Positions 15,822 through 24,266 of a stretch of DNA of 64,000 nucleotides are shown here, piece after piece (position 1 is the stretch's first letter; each line of letters opens with the position of its first letter). The DNA is taken from assembly GCA_027076325.1 (NCBI GenBank), contig JALTJZ010000014.1, forward strand, positions 16,088 to 80,087. The letters run 5' to 3'. The notes under the pieces were generated by a model. The model saw only the letters and a list, made by a program, of their open reading frames with translations, was not told the DNA's origin and ran no database searches. The stretch comes from Chromatiales bacterium (lineage in GTDB: Bacteria; Pseudomonadota; Gammaproteobacteria; UBA6429; Thiohalophilaceae). A program made the translations under genes and the position numbers.

Positions 15822-16757
15822 ATGGCGAACGATTCTGAAAAAACCAAAGCAGAAATAGAAGAGAAAGCGGTATCATCTGCCCCAAATCATCATGTCTGGT
15901 ATCTACGAAAGAATGGCAAAGTGAGCGGGCCGTTTCCTGTCGGGCAAATATCACAATTGCTGATTGTTGGTCGACTCAGCCTTGACGATGAGGTGAGTCA
16001 TGACAAGGATGAGTGGTTTACTATTCAGTCGGTACCTGCACTTATTCCTGATGTGTTGAACGAGGCAGACACGGGTAAGCAGTCGGAACGACTTGCTGCA
16101 GCACGGCGTTGGGCGGATGAGCGGCGTGAAGAGCGACGTGAAGATAATGCCAAAACACCGAGTCGAAGAACAGATGGGCGTCGGCATCATGAACCAAAAC
16201 AGGAAGTTGAATATCGTCAACACCGGGAATCTATTTATAAAAAGTTTCGTGAACGTCCTAAAATGGCCATTGCAAAGTTATTACTTTTCACAGGTATTGT
16301 GCTGGCGATACTTTGGGGTTCTTTTAATTATTCACCGCTCAATATTGTGGATGAGCCAGACTGTTTGGCACAACCGGCAAAAGGAGTGAACTGGCGTAAT
16401 TGTAATAAGTTAGGTCTGGTTGCAATACGTGCCGATATCAGTGAATCAAATTTACACTCGGTTATTCTTCGTGACTCTAATTTGTTTGCCAGTAATTTTA
16501 CAAAAACTCGCATGGACTATAGTGATTTAAGTAGCAGTAATTTAAGTTTTACAATTTTTAAGCAGGCCAACTTAAAAGGTGCCAGTTTTAAAAAATCGGA
16601 TTTACGACGGGCTGATTTCTCGAACGCGAATCTGAGTTATGCTGATTTTAGAGGTGCAAGCATTGTCGATACTATTTTTAACCAGGCTGATCTAAGCCAT
16701 GCAATCTGGATTGATGGTCGCCAATGCAAAGCAGATTCCATTAGTCAATGTAAATAA
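15822..16757 (+). CDS. GYF-like domain, single-TM, pentapeptide-repeat protein
   Basis: I know no function for this 311-residue protein. It starts with a GYF_2-like domain (about 22-75; WYLRKNGKVSGPFPVGQISQLL, DEWFTI). A charged Arg/Glu-rich stretch (about 90-145) follows, then one membrane helix (about 148-168, IAKLLLFTGIVLAILWG) and a C-terminal set of pentapeptide repeats of A(D/N)LxX type (about 190-300; SNLHSVILRDSNLFASNF, ADFSNANLSYADFRGAS). The charge pattern suggests the GYF-like domain is cytoplasmic and the beta-helix periplasmic. GYF_2 domains often bind proline-rich partners. It diverges from the FliK-like gene and may have a sigma-28 promoter, hinting at a link to the flagellar regulon. 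Confidence 0.82.
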   Translation: MANDSEKTKAEIEEKAVSSAPNHHVWYLRKNGKVSGPFPVGQISQLLIVGRLSLDDEVSHDKDEWFTIQSVPALIPDVLNEADTGKQSERLAAARRWADERREERREDNAKTPSRRTDGRRHHEPKQEVEYRQHRESIYKKFRERPKMAIAKLLLFTGIVLAILWGSFNYSPLNIVDEPDCLAQPAKGVNWRNCNKLGLVAIRADISESNLHSVILRDSNLFASNFTKTRMDYSDLSSSNLSFTIFKQANLKGASFKKSDLRRADFSNANLSYADFRGASIVDTIFNQADLSHAIWIDGRQCKADSISQCK

Positions 16758-16836
16758 ATGACAGCAATAATTAGAATTTCAATACACTAACCGTTATGAT
16801 GTGTGTTTATAACTAATTTGAGGCTTGTTAATAAAT

Positions 16837-17370
16837 ATGGCTATTGCAAAAATTGGTATTGTTACTGTGTCGGATCGTGCTAGTCGGGGTGAGTACACTG
16901 ATCGTGGTGGGCCAGCGATTGAAGCCTGGTTAAATTCTACTTTGGAATCAGAGTATGAACCCATAAGACACCTGGTGTCCGATGAGCAAGAACAGATTGA
17001 GGCGGCACTGATTGACCTGGCAGATACACAAGGATGCTGTTTGATTGTTACCACAGGGGGAACCGGGCCGGCTAAACGGGATGTTACACCAGAAGCAACA
17101 CTGGCTATCGCTGACAAGGTGATGGATGGTTTTGGTGAATTAATGCGAAGTGTTTCCTTAAAAGTTGTACCCACGGCAATCTTGTCACGGCAAACAGCGG
17201 TTATTCGCGGTTCTTCACTTATTATTAATTTACCGGGTAATCCACCTGCTATTGCTGATTGTTTAGGTGCCGTTTTCCCTGCAGTCCCCGTGTGTATTCG
17301 TTTACTTGAAGGCCCGGAACTTGAAATAAAACAAAACACAACAGCTAGCTTTAGCCCAAATATAAAATGA
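16837..17370 (+). CDS. mogA: Molybdopterin adenylyltransferase MogA
   Basis: MogA adenylylates molybdopterin before molybdate insertion. The protein has IGIVTVSDRASRGEYTDRGG, the nucleotide-binding TTGGTGPAKRDVTPEATLAIADK, PTAILSRQ, and INLPGNPPAIADCL, all typical of the MogA family, at about 177 residues. ATG 16837 is preferred; the TTG at 16825 is too close to the GAGG at 16820-16823 to use it. The stop overlaps prmB in an ATGA. Presence of mogA implies molybdoenzymes elsewhere in the genome. There is no obvious link to the flagellar genes nearby. Confidence 0.95.
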   Translation: MAIAKIGIVTVSDRASRGEYTDRGGPAIEAWLNSTLESEYEPIRHLVSDEQEQIEAALIDLADTQGCCLIVTTGGTGPAKRDVTPEATLAIADKVMDGFGELMRSVSLKVVPTAILSRQTAVIRGSSLIINLPGNPPAIADCLGAVFPAVPVCIRLLEGPELEIKQNTTASFSPNIK

Positions 17371-18314
17371 GTTCATATTGTATTCCTCCACAGGTCACTT
17401 CTTTACGTGAGGTTATCCTGTGGGCTGAAGCATTATTTAAAAAAAATAATCTTTATTTTGGGCATGGAACCGATAACGCATTAGATGAAGCCGCTTATCT
17501 GATTTCATATTGTGCAGAAAAGCCAGTTGATTTTACTGATGACGATTTACTCGATGTATTAACAGCCAGCCAGCGAAAAAAAGTAGAAGAAGTACTTTAC
17601 CAGCGTATTACAAATAAAGTGCCCGTTGCATATATAACGGGTAAGGCATACTTTTTTGGCCTTGAATTTAACGTTAACCAAAATGTACTTATTCCTCGTT
17701 CGCCCATTGCCGAGTTGGTTGGCGAGCAATTTTCCCCGTGGTTTGATTATACTGGGTGGCTAAATAACAATAAAAACAGAGCTTTAAGTATTCTGGACAT
17801 GTGTAGCGGCAGTGGCTGTATAGCCATTGCGTGTGCAACAGTTTTTGAAAATGCAGAAGTGGATGCGGTGGATATTTCAGAACAGGCACTTAAGGTTGCA
17901 AACATAAATATAAACAAACATCATTTAGCTAACCGGGTTAAGGTGGTGCAGTCTGATATGTTTACAGACTTGCCACAGAAAAAATACGATATTATTGTCA
18001 GCAACCCACCTTATGTTACCCAGAGTGAAATTGATAGTTTACCCGATGAATATCATTCAGAGCCTGAGTTAGGGCTTTATGCAGCAAATAATGGCTTGCA
18101 GTTTGCAATAATTATTTTACAGCAGGCATTTTATTATTTAGCCGATAATGGCATTGTTGTGGTTGAAGTTGGTAATAGTGCACAAGCTTTGCAAGCTCTT
18201 TTCCCGGAAATTCCATTCACATGGTTAGAGTTTGAAATGGGTGGCGACGGTGTTTTTGTACTTGATGCCGCGCAAATAAGGCAATATCATGCGCAATTCC
18301 TGAAAGCAATTTAA
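17367..18314 (+). CDS. prmB: Ribosomal protein uL3 glutamine methyltransferase PrmB
   Basis: PrmB N5-methylates a Gln in the GGQ-like motif of ribosomal protein L3. The 315-residue protein has an N-terminal helical domain, then VLIPRSPIAELV, the SAM-binding LDMCSGSGCIAIACA, and the catalytic/substrate motif SNPPYVTQSEIDSLPDEYHSEP. PrmB rather than PrmC/HemK is indicated by IPRSPIAEL (PrmC usually has IPRPDTE). It starts in a 4-nt overlap with mogA and is followed by a small conserved-looking gene at 18335. Confidence 0.95.
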   Translation: MSSYCIPPQVTSLREVILWAEALFKKNNLYFGHGTDNALDEAAYLISYCAEKPVDFTDDDLLDVLTASQRKKVEEVLYQRITNKVPVAYITGKAYFFGLEFNVNQNVLIPRSPIAELVGEQFSPWFDYTGWLNNNKNRALSILDMCSGSGCIAIACATVFENAEVDAVDISEQALKVANININKHHLANRVKVVQSDMFTDLPQKKYDIIVSNPPYVTQSEIDSLPDEYHSEPELGLYAANNGLQFAIIILQQAFYYLADNGIVVVEVGNSAQALQALFPEIPFTWLEFEMGGDGVFVLDAAQIRQYHAQFLKAI

Positions 18315-18334
18315 AAGTAAATAGTAGGTGAACA

Positions 18335-18661
18335 ATGAATATTAAGCGTCCGCAGACGATGGAAGAGTATATTGAGCTGGTCGATCAGGCTGTTTTTGAA
18401 ACCGCAGATTTACGTGCCTCGATTGAATATGATAGTGAGTTTATGGAAGGTGTTGCCGGCTTTGTTACTGAACTGGAAAATGAATTAAATATATTACTCA
18501 AATCACTAAAAGATGAAAGTTATGCTTTTTCAAAAGAAGATTTGCCTTTTATGTCGCTAGTTAATAGTGTTAGTGATATGTTATTGCCTTTTAAGCACTT
18601 ATTAAGGCAAATTAATAACACACATACACTTGGCCTGGAAACGGGGCAGGAAAAGACATAA
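18335..18661 (+). CDS. Uncharacterised 108-residue helical protein
   Basis: I do not recognise a named family. The protein is acidic, predicted mostly helical and has no membrane segment or signal peptide: MNIKRPQTMEEYIELVDQ, FETADLRASIEYDSEFMEGV, then DLPFMSLVNSVSDMLLPF. An AGGTG ribosome site precedes the ATG and the gap to prmB is only 20 nt, so it is probably expressed with mogA-prmB. It ends 1 nt before the stop codon of the convergent GGDEF-EAL gene. Similar short genes next to prmB are, as far as I recall, common in gammaproteobacteria, but I cannot confirm that here. Confidence 0.75.
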   Translation: MNIKRPQTMEEYIELVDQAVFETADLRASIEYDSEFMEGVAGFVTELENELNILLKSLKDESYAFSKEDLPFMSLVNSVSDMLLPFKHLLRQINNTHTLGLETGQEKT

Positions 18662-18662
18662 C

Positions 18663-21038
18663 TTATATTTTATTATTTTCCAGCTTATAAAGTGATAGTG
18701 CTTTTGGTTTGTCTATGTAATAGCCTTGCGCAAAATTCACACCGATATTTTTAAGTGTATCAAAGGTATCCTTGTTTTCAACAAACTCGGCAATGGTTTC
18801 TATTCCCATAATATGGCCTATTCGGTTAATGGCTTCAACAAAAGCCAGATCTGTTTTATCGTCACAAATATCGACGATAAAGTGCCCATCTATTTTAATG
18901 TAGTCTACAGGCATATTCTTGAGGTAACTAAAAGAACTTAGGCCACTACCAAAATCATCGAGCGCAAAGTGACAGCCAATGGCCTTGAGTGTTTTCATAA
19001 AGGCGATTGCACGTGATAAATTACTTATTGCCGCTGTTTCGGTTATTTCAAAGCAAATAATTTTCGGATCAATTTTATTAGTTACCAGTGTGTTTATTAC
19101 AAACTCGTCAAACCCTTTTTTACCTAACGATTGGCCGGATAAATTAATAGTAAAAATATGGTTTTTTATATTTTTTCTATTATCCGAGAGAAATTTAACT
19201 GTATTAGTAATGACCCATTTATCAATGTCAGGCATAATTTCATAGCGTTCAGCAGCCGGTATAAAAGACATGGGTGGTACAATTTCACCAGCACGATTCT
19301 TTAACCGCAACAGTATTTCACAATGTTTCGCCCCCGTGCCAGCTATATTCATTATTGACTGGCAGTGCAAAACAAAGTCATTATTTTCCAGTGCATCTTT
19401 AATATGTTGTATCCATTGCAATTCACCCTGACGTTTCTGTATATCCTCGTCATTGGGATCGAATAAATGAATCCGGTTGCGACCTTCTTCTTTTGATATA
19501 TAACATGCCGTATCGGCGTTGCGCATTATTTCAGTTAAGCTTGCCGTTGTATGATCAATTTTGGTTAAACCAATGCTGGCACTTACCTCAAATGAGTTGT
19601 TTGCCCAGATAAATCGGAAAGACTTGATTTCTTTTCTGATTTTTTCGGTAATGGATAATGCATTTTCAATATTACAATCTTCCAGTAAAATACCAAATTC
19701 ATCACCGCCAAGTCTTGCTAGAATATCACTGCGACGTAATAGTGACTGTAGCAGTAATGATAGTTGTTTCAGAAATTCATCACCGGCTTCATGTCCAGCC
19801 GTATCATTTATAATTTTAAAATTATCGAGATCCATAAAACAGACAACATGCTGTTGTGTATTAGATGCCTGTGCAGACCGCAGCGTATTTTCCAGATGAT
19901 GTTCAAATTGCCTGCGATTAATCAGGCCAGTTAAACTGTCATGGCTTGCATAATATTTTAACTGTGACGACAAAGCTCTTATTTCAGTAACATCTCTGAA
20001 AATAACAACTGCACCCGATGTTTTTCTGTTTTCAGTTACAATCGGTGCCAAAGTATATTCAATTGCATATTCGCTTAAGTTTTTATTAACCAGCGTTTTA
20101 GGGCTTTCAGCGCTCATCACAACTTCTAAATTTGTAATAACCTTTTCAAGTTCTGTTAGTGTTTTGGGGTCTGCTTCATAATCCAGTTCAATATTAAAGA
20201 CATTATAAAAATCCTGCCCAATTGCCTGTCGCCGCGAATAGCCTGTTAGCTCTTCTGCGACAGGATTAATTTGTGTTATTTTGCCATTTATATCGGTTGT
20301 AATAATGGCATCACCAATGGAATGTAATGTGATTTCGGCAAGTTCCTTTTCCATGTAAAGTTTTGCTTGCAAAGATTTTGTGATGTAAACAATGATATAG
20401 GTGATCACCATACCTGAAAATAAGACCACAATTGACAGAACTAAAAGAATCTTCCATGTATCACGTTGTTCCTGTTGTGCCTTTTGTGCAATTTTTCGTG
20501 AAGACTGGTATTGAATTGTTTGTAGTTGTTTTAGTAAGCCAAGGATTTTTTCCTGTAAGGGGATTGATTTTGTAATCAATAATTTATTGGCTTCTGTAAT
20601 TTTGTCGCGTTGCACTAATTCGGCAATCTTGTTTTGTAGTGGAGCCGTAATTTGTGTGAGACTGCCCTGTTTTTTCAGAAGAGCATATTCATTATCTGAT
20701 AGTTCTGTTTTAAGTAGCTTTATTCGTGCATTTGCAAATTGCGCGGCATAAGAGTTAAATTTTAGAAAGTTTTCATCACGAACAAAGGGATCTTTAATCG
20801 AAACCATAGTGAACAGGCTGATACTGCGCTCACGTGCTGCATTATACATGCGAGTGATGAGTTCAGACTTCATACCGTATTGCTGTACAATTTCACTGAC
20901 ATGATCATTGGTGCGTTTATTTTGGACAATACTGGTAACCAGAATAAGGCTAAAAAGCATTATAATAACAACATAACCCCAAATAATAATTTGAGGCGAG
21001 CGTTTGGTTTGTTTATTGTTTTTCAGTAAATTGAACAA
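18663..21038 (-). CDS. Membrane-bound PAS-GGDEF-EAL protein (cyclic di-GMP turnover)
   Basis: The 791-residue protein has two membrane helices (about 17-37 and 198-220) flanking a helical periplasmic sensor of four-helix-bundle type. A PAS domain (about 235-345) follows, then GGDEF and EAL domains. The cyclase motif is intact (RLGGDEFGIL near residue 443) with a product-inhibition I-site RRSD five residues before it. The EAL domain keeps the catalytic set: E in CEILLRL, N in TINLSG, E in FEITET, the pair in LDDFGSG, K in YIKIDG, E in TIAEFVEN. Both activities could therefore be real. The start is TTG with an AGGTAG site 5 nt upstream; the next Met would cut the first membrane helix. It could set the motile-versus-EPS balance between the gene sets flanking it, but that is inference. 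Confidence 0.93.
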   Translation of the reverse strand: MFNLLKNNKQTKRSPQIIIWGYVVIIMLFSLILVTSIVQNKRTNDHVSEIVQQYGMKSELITRMYNAARERSISLFTMVSIKDPFVRDENFLKFNSYAAQFANARIKLLKTELSDNEYALLKKQGSLTQITAPLQNKIAELVQRDKITEANKLLITKSIPLQEKILGLLKQLQTIQYQSSRKIAQKAQQEQRDTWKILLVLSIVVLFSGMVITYIIVYITKSLQAKLYMEKELAEITLHSIGDAIITTDINGKITQINPVAEELTGYSRRQAIGQDFYNVFNIELDYEADPKTLTELEKVITNLEVVMSAESPKTLVNKNLSEYAIEYTLAPIVTENRKTSGAVVIFRDVTEIRALSSQLKYYASHDSLTGLINRRQFEHHLENTLRSAQASNTQQHVVCFMDLDNFKIINDTAGHEAGDEFLKQLSLLLQSLLRRSDILARLGGDEFGILLEDCNIENALSITEKIRKEIKSFRFIWANNSFEVSASIGLTKIDHTTASLTEIMRNADTACYISKEEGRNRIHLFDPNDEDIQKRQGELQWIQHIKDALENNDFVLHCQSIMNIAGTGAKHCEILLRLKNRAGEIVPPMSFIPAAERYEIMPDIDKWVITNTVKFLSDNRKNIKNHIFTINLSGQSLGKKGFDEFVINTLVTNKIDPKIICFEITETAAISNLSRAIAFMKTLKAIGCHFALDDFGSGLSSFSYLKNMPVDYIKIDGHFIVDICDDKTDLAFVEAINRIGHIMGIETIAEFVENKDTFDTLKNIGVNFAQGYYIDKPKALSLYKLENNKI

Positions 21039-21363
21039 AAGACTACCTAAACTATTGTTTACCGTTGCACCAGACCGAGCGCTATTTCGCTTAGGTGGTA
21101 TTCCGCTGTAAGATGGCCAATTTTACCCATTTTGTACAAAAACATCACTTTTGTTGAAATATGAGATATTTAGTGAGTTGATAATATCCTGAATATAGCG
21201 GGCGACGAATATCTATTAAGTATAGCCTGAAATTTTGTTGACACATGCTATTTGAGCCTGATTTAGTCTATAGATACTCGAAGAATTGATGTAGAATCAA
21301 TCACTTCGTAGTAAATTATGATTAAACACGTTGTTAGGGGTAATATGAGCTGGGAGTTTGACA
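21039..21363. other. Gene-free stretch between the GGDEF-EAL gene and the truncated SpoU gene
   Basis: About 320 nt with no convincing gene. It must hold the minus-strand promoter of the GGDEF-EAL gene. On the plus strand TTGACA at 21238-21243 with an 18-nt spacer to TTTAGT is a weak sigma-70 candidate. GTTAGGGG at 21333-21340 resembles the start of an integron cassette (G/TTAGG), discussed under findings. A GGGAG site at 21351-21355 serves the ATG at 21364. Confidence 0.5.
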
Positions 21364-21729
21364 ATGGAAAACATACAATTAAGCCACAGTCATCATCATG
21401 CCAAAAATATAAAATCCCCAGTTAGTTTTTTGGCGCACGACAGTGATGTACCAATGAACATTGGCAGCCTATTTAGGATTGCTGATGCGCTTGGTGTCGA
21501 AAAAATATACCTGTCAGGTTCTTCTTTGGTACCGCCTAATGCGAAGATTAGAAAAACATCAAGAGCCACTGAAAAATTTGTGCCATTTTCTTATGAGGAA
21601 AATCTGAACGACATCATAAGTAAATTAAAGTCTTTGGAAATAGTTATTAAAACTACTTTGATGGGCTTTACTCCAAAGCCATCACAAGCAGTTAAACAAT
21701 TTATCTTGAAAGTTCATGGTAAAATATGA
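21364..21729 (+). pseudogene. Truncated SpoU/TrmH-family RNA methyltransferase
   Basis: The N-terminal half of a small TrmH-family RNA 2'-O-methyltransferase is clear: FLAHDSDVPMNIGSLFRIADALGVEKIYLSG followed by RKTSRATEKFVPF (motif 1 includes the NIGSLFRIADALG stretch). Members of this group are about 160-170 residues. Here the frame stops after about 121, and the C-terminal knot with the SAM-binding motifs 2 and 3 (usually LVLGSE-G and M-NVS-A) is missing. The last 25 or so residues, after LEIVIKTT, do not look like the family. A GGGAG ribosome site precedes the ATG. It is probably inactive. An attC-like hairpin follows immediately, so it may be a decayed mobile cassette gene. Confidence 0.75.
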
Positions 21730-21736
21730 ATTTCCG

Positions 21737-21784
21737 TTAACAAACGCATTGAGGCGACGGCAAAAAGCGCCGCGCCTCATACGA
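21737..21784 (+). repeat. attC-like imperfect hairpin
   Basis: After GTTAACAAACG there is an inverted repeat: TGAGGCG (21751-21757), one unpaired A (21758), CGGC, a 7-nt loop (AAAAAGC), then GCCG and CGCCTCA (21770-21780). Eleven pairs with a single bulged base, preceded by TTAACAAACGC, resemble an integron attC site, whose folded strand carries unpaired extrahelical bases. The right-hand GTTRRRY core is not evident, so the site would be decayed. The alternative is a terminator, but no T run follows directly. Confidence 0.45.
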
Positions 21785-21826
21785 AATGTTTTATTGTTCT
21801 CAATTTTTAAAAATTAATGGTTTAAT

Positions 21827-22936
21827 ATGTCTGGAAACACAATCGGTAAATTATTCACAGTCACCAGTTTTGGTGAAAGTCATGGTGCCGCTATTGGCTG
21901 TATTGTTGATGGTTGCCCCCCCGGCCTTGAGTTATGCGAAGCCGATATTCAGAAAGATTTGGAGCGTCGCCGTCCGGGAAAAACACGCCATACCACACAA
22001 CGCCGCGAAGCAGATGAAGTCGAGATTTTATCCGGTGTTTTTGAAGGTAAAACCACCGGTACACCGATTGGTTTGTTAATTCGAAATACCGATCAGCGGT
22101 CGAAAGACTATGGCAATATTAAAGATCAGTTCCGTCCCGGGCATGCGGATTACACATATTTGCAAAAATATGGCATCCGTGATTACCGGGGAGGGGGGCG
22201 TTCTTCTGCGCGTGAAACTGCCATGCGGGTGGCTGCGGGCGCCATTGCAAAAAAATACCTGGCCGAAAAAGTGGGGATTGTTATCCGTGGCTATATGGCA
22301 CAACTTGGTCCGATAAAACCCAAAACATTTGACTGGGATGTTGTAGAACAAAACCCGTTTTTCTTTCCCGATGCATCGATGATTGACGAACTTGAAGCCT
22401 ATATGGATGCCCTGCGCAAAGAGGGCAATTCGATTGGTGCACGCATAAATGTTGTCGCCAGTGGTATGCCGCCTGGTTTGGGTGAGCCCGTTTTTGATCG
22501 GCTCGATGCGGAGTTAGCCCATTCCTTAATGTGCATTAATGCGGTTAAAGGCGTCGAGATTGGTGCAGGTTTTGGTTGTATTGAACAAAAAGGCACCGAG
22601 CACCGAGATGAAATAACCGAGCAAGGTTTTTTAAGCAACAATGCGGGTGGTATTTTGGGTGGTATTTCAAGTGGCCAGGATATTGTTGCCAGCATTGCTT
22701 TAAAACCCACTTCAAGCTTGCGCCTTCCAGGACAAAGTGTGGATGCAACAGGCCATGCCAGTGAGGTTGTTACAACCGGTCGCCATGACCCTTGCGTTGG
22801 TATCCGCGCAACACCTATTGCTGAAGGTATGATGGCTATCACGCTACTCGATCATTACTTACGCCACCGTGGTCAGAATGCTGATGTTAAGTGTGACACA
22901 CCGATCATCCCTGCCAGCACTGAAAAGCCGGTTTAG
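21827..22936 (+). CDS. aroC: Chorismate synthase AroC
   Basis: AroC converts 5-enolpyruvylshikimate-3-phosphate to chorismate, the last step of the shikimate pathway, using reduced FMN. The 369-residue protein has the family signatures [18 protein letters not shown] near the start, [39 protein letters not shown] and the C-terminal [17 protein letters not shown]. Length matches the E. coli-type enzyme. It follows the attC-like hairpin by about 40 nt and precedes an MFS transporter by 22 nt; an aroC-MFS pair is frequent in gammaproteobacteria. Confidence 0.97.
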   Translation: MSGNTIGKLFTVTSFGESHGAAIGCIVDGCPPGLELCEADIQKDLERRRPGKTRHTTQRREADEVEILSGVFEGKTTGTPIGLLIRNTDQRSKDYGNIKDQFRPGHADYTYLQKYGIRDYRGGGRSSARETAMRVAAGAIAKKYLAEKVGIVIRGYMAQLGPIKPKTFDWDVVEQNPFFFPDASMIDELEAYMDALRKEGNSIGARINVVASGMPPGLGEPVFDRLDAELAHSLMCINAVKGVEIGAGFGCIEQKGTEHRDEITEQGFLSNNAGGILGGISSGQDIVASIALKPTSSLRLPGQSVDATGHASEVVTTGRHDPCVGIRATPIAEGMMAITLLDHYLRHRGQNADVKCDTPIIPASTEKPV

Positions 22937-22958
22937 CTAACCTGTACGTGCAATACAT

Positions 22959-24119
22959 ATGAAATCAGAGAAGGCCTCTTTCCTGTATTGGCGCCTGTCT
23001 GGGTTTTATTTCTTTTATTTTGCCAGCCTGGGTGCCTTGATCCCGTACTGGAGCTTATATCTGAAAGATATGGGTTTTAGTATTCGTGAAATTGGCGAAT
23101 TAATGGCGCTCATTCTTGTTACCAAAATTATTGCTCCCAATATTTGGGGCTGGATTGCCGATCATACAGGTAAACGGATGTTAATCATTCGTATTAGCAG
23201 TTTTTTAGCGGCATTTATTTTTGCCGGTATATTTTTTAGTGATAATTTCTGGTCGGTTGCCTTGGTGATGCTGGCTTTCAGTTTTTTCTGGAACGCAGCC
23301 TTGCCTCAGTTTGAAGTAACAACCTTGCAGCATCTGGAAGATCAGCCGCATCGTTATAGTTCAATTCGATTATGGGGTTCCATTGGTTTTATTTTAGCGG
23401 TGGCGAGCCTGGGCTTTGTTCTTGACTCGTATTCCATTGTTTTTTTACCCATTACTATTTTCAGTTTTATGCTGGGTATTTTAGTAATGAGTTTTTTTGT
23501 GCCTGAAAGGGCAGCAGGCCATTTACCTCTGGCACCGGTTAAATTAAAACAAATTCTTTTTCGTCCTGAAGTACTTGCCTTAATTGTGGTGTGTTTTTTA
23601 TCTCAGGCAAGTCATGGTGCGTACTATACTTTTTATACCTTATATATGGAAGGCTATGGTTATAGCCGTAGTATCATTGGACAGCTATGGGCGTTAGGTG
23701 TGGTGGTTGAGGTGCTGGTATTTTTAGTGATGCACCGTTTAGTGCCATATTTTGGATTACGAACATTATTTCTGGCCACGTTTGTGCTCACCACTTTACG
23801 TTGGTTATTGATCGCAGCCTATGCGGACTCCTTAACGATAATGTTGTTTGCTCAAACCCTGCATGCAGCAAGTTTTGGTATTTTCCATGCGGTGGCTATC
23901 CAGCTATTTCACCAGCATTTTTCAGGACAACATGCCGGAAAAGGGCAAGCAATTTATAGTAGCATTAGTTTTGGTGCGGGTGGCGCTTTTGGCACCTACC
24001 TGAGTGGTGTTCTGTGGGAGGATGTTAGTCCTGAGAGCAGTTTCTGGTTGTCAGCACTGATGGGATTGATTGCTTTCTTTGTTGTTTTACGCTGGATCCA
24101 TGCGAAAAATACTCAATAA
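22959..24119 (+). CDS. MFS transporter (HcaT/PPP-type)
   Basis: The 386-residue protein shows about twelve membrane helices, starting with FYFFYFASLGALIPYWSLYL. Motifs such as IGELMALILVTKIIAPNIWGWIADHTGKR and RLWGSIGFILAVASLG belong to the MFS_1-like family annotated as 3-phenylpropionate/HcaT-type permeases in many gammaproteobacteria. The true substrate is unknown; the annotation is mostly by family. It lies 22 nt after aroC and likely shares its transcript. Confidence 0.85.
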   Translation: MKSEKASFLYWRLSGFYFFYFASLGALIPYWSLYLKDMGFSIREIGELMALILVTKIIAPNIWGWIADHTGKRMLIIRISSFLAAFIFAGIFFSDNFWSVALVMLAFSFFWNAALPQFEVTTLQHLEDQPHRYSSIRLWGSIGFILAVASLGFVLDSYSIVFLPITIFSFMLGILVMSFFVPERAAGHLPLAPVKLKQILFRPEVLALIVVCFLSQASHGAYYTFYTLYMEGYGYSRSIIGQLWALGVVVEVLVFLVMHRLVPYFGLRTLFLATFVLTTLRWLLIAAYADSLTIMLFAQTLHAASFGIFHAVAIQLFHQHFSGQHAGKGQAIYSSISFGAGGAFGTYLSGVLWEDVSPESSFWLSALMGLIAFFVVLRWIHAKNTQ

Positions 24120-24266
24120 CCTATTATATAAATACCCATCCTGGAATATTAACCTGGATGAGCTTAAGTTGTTGATAAGCGACGGAATAAATAGCTTCAG
24201 ATATATTTACTGGAACCGATATATACAGTAGATTTGGTACACTACAGGCAACGGAGTGGATTTTTC

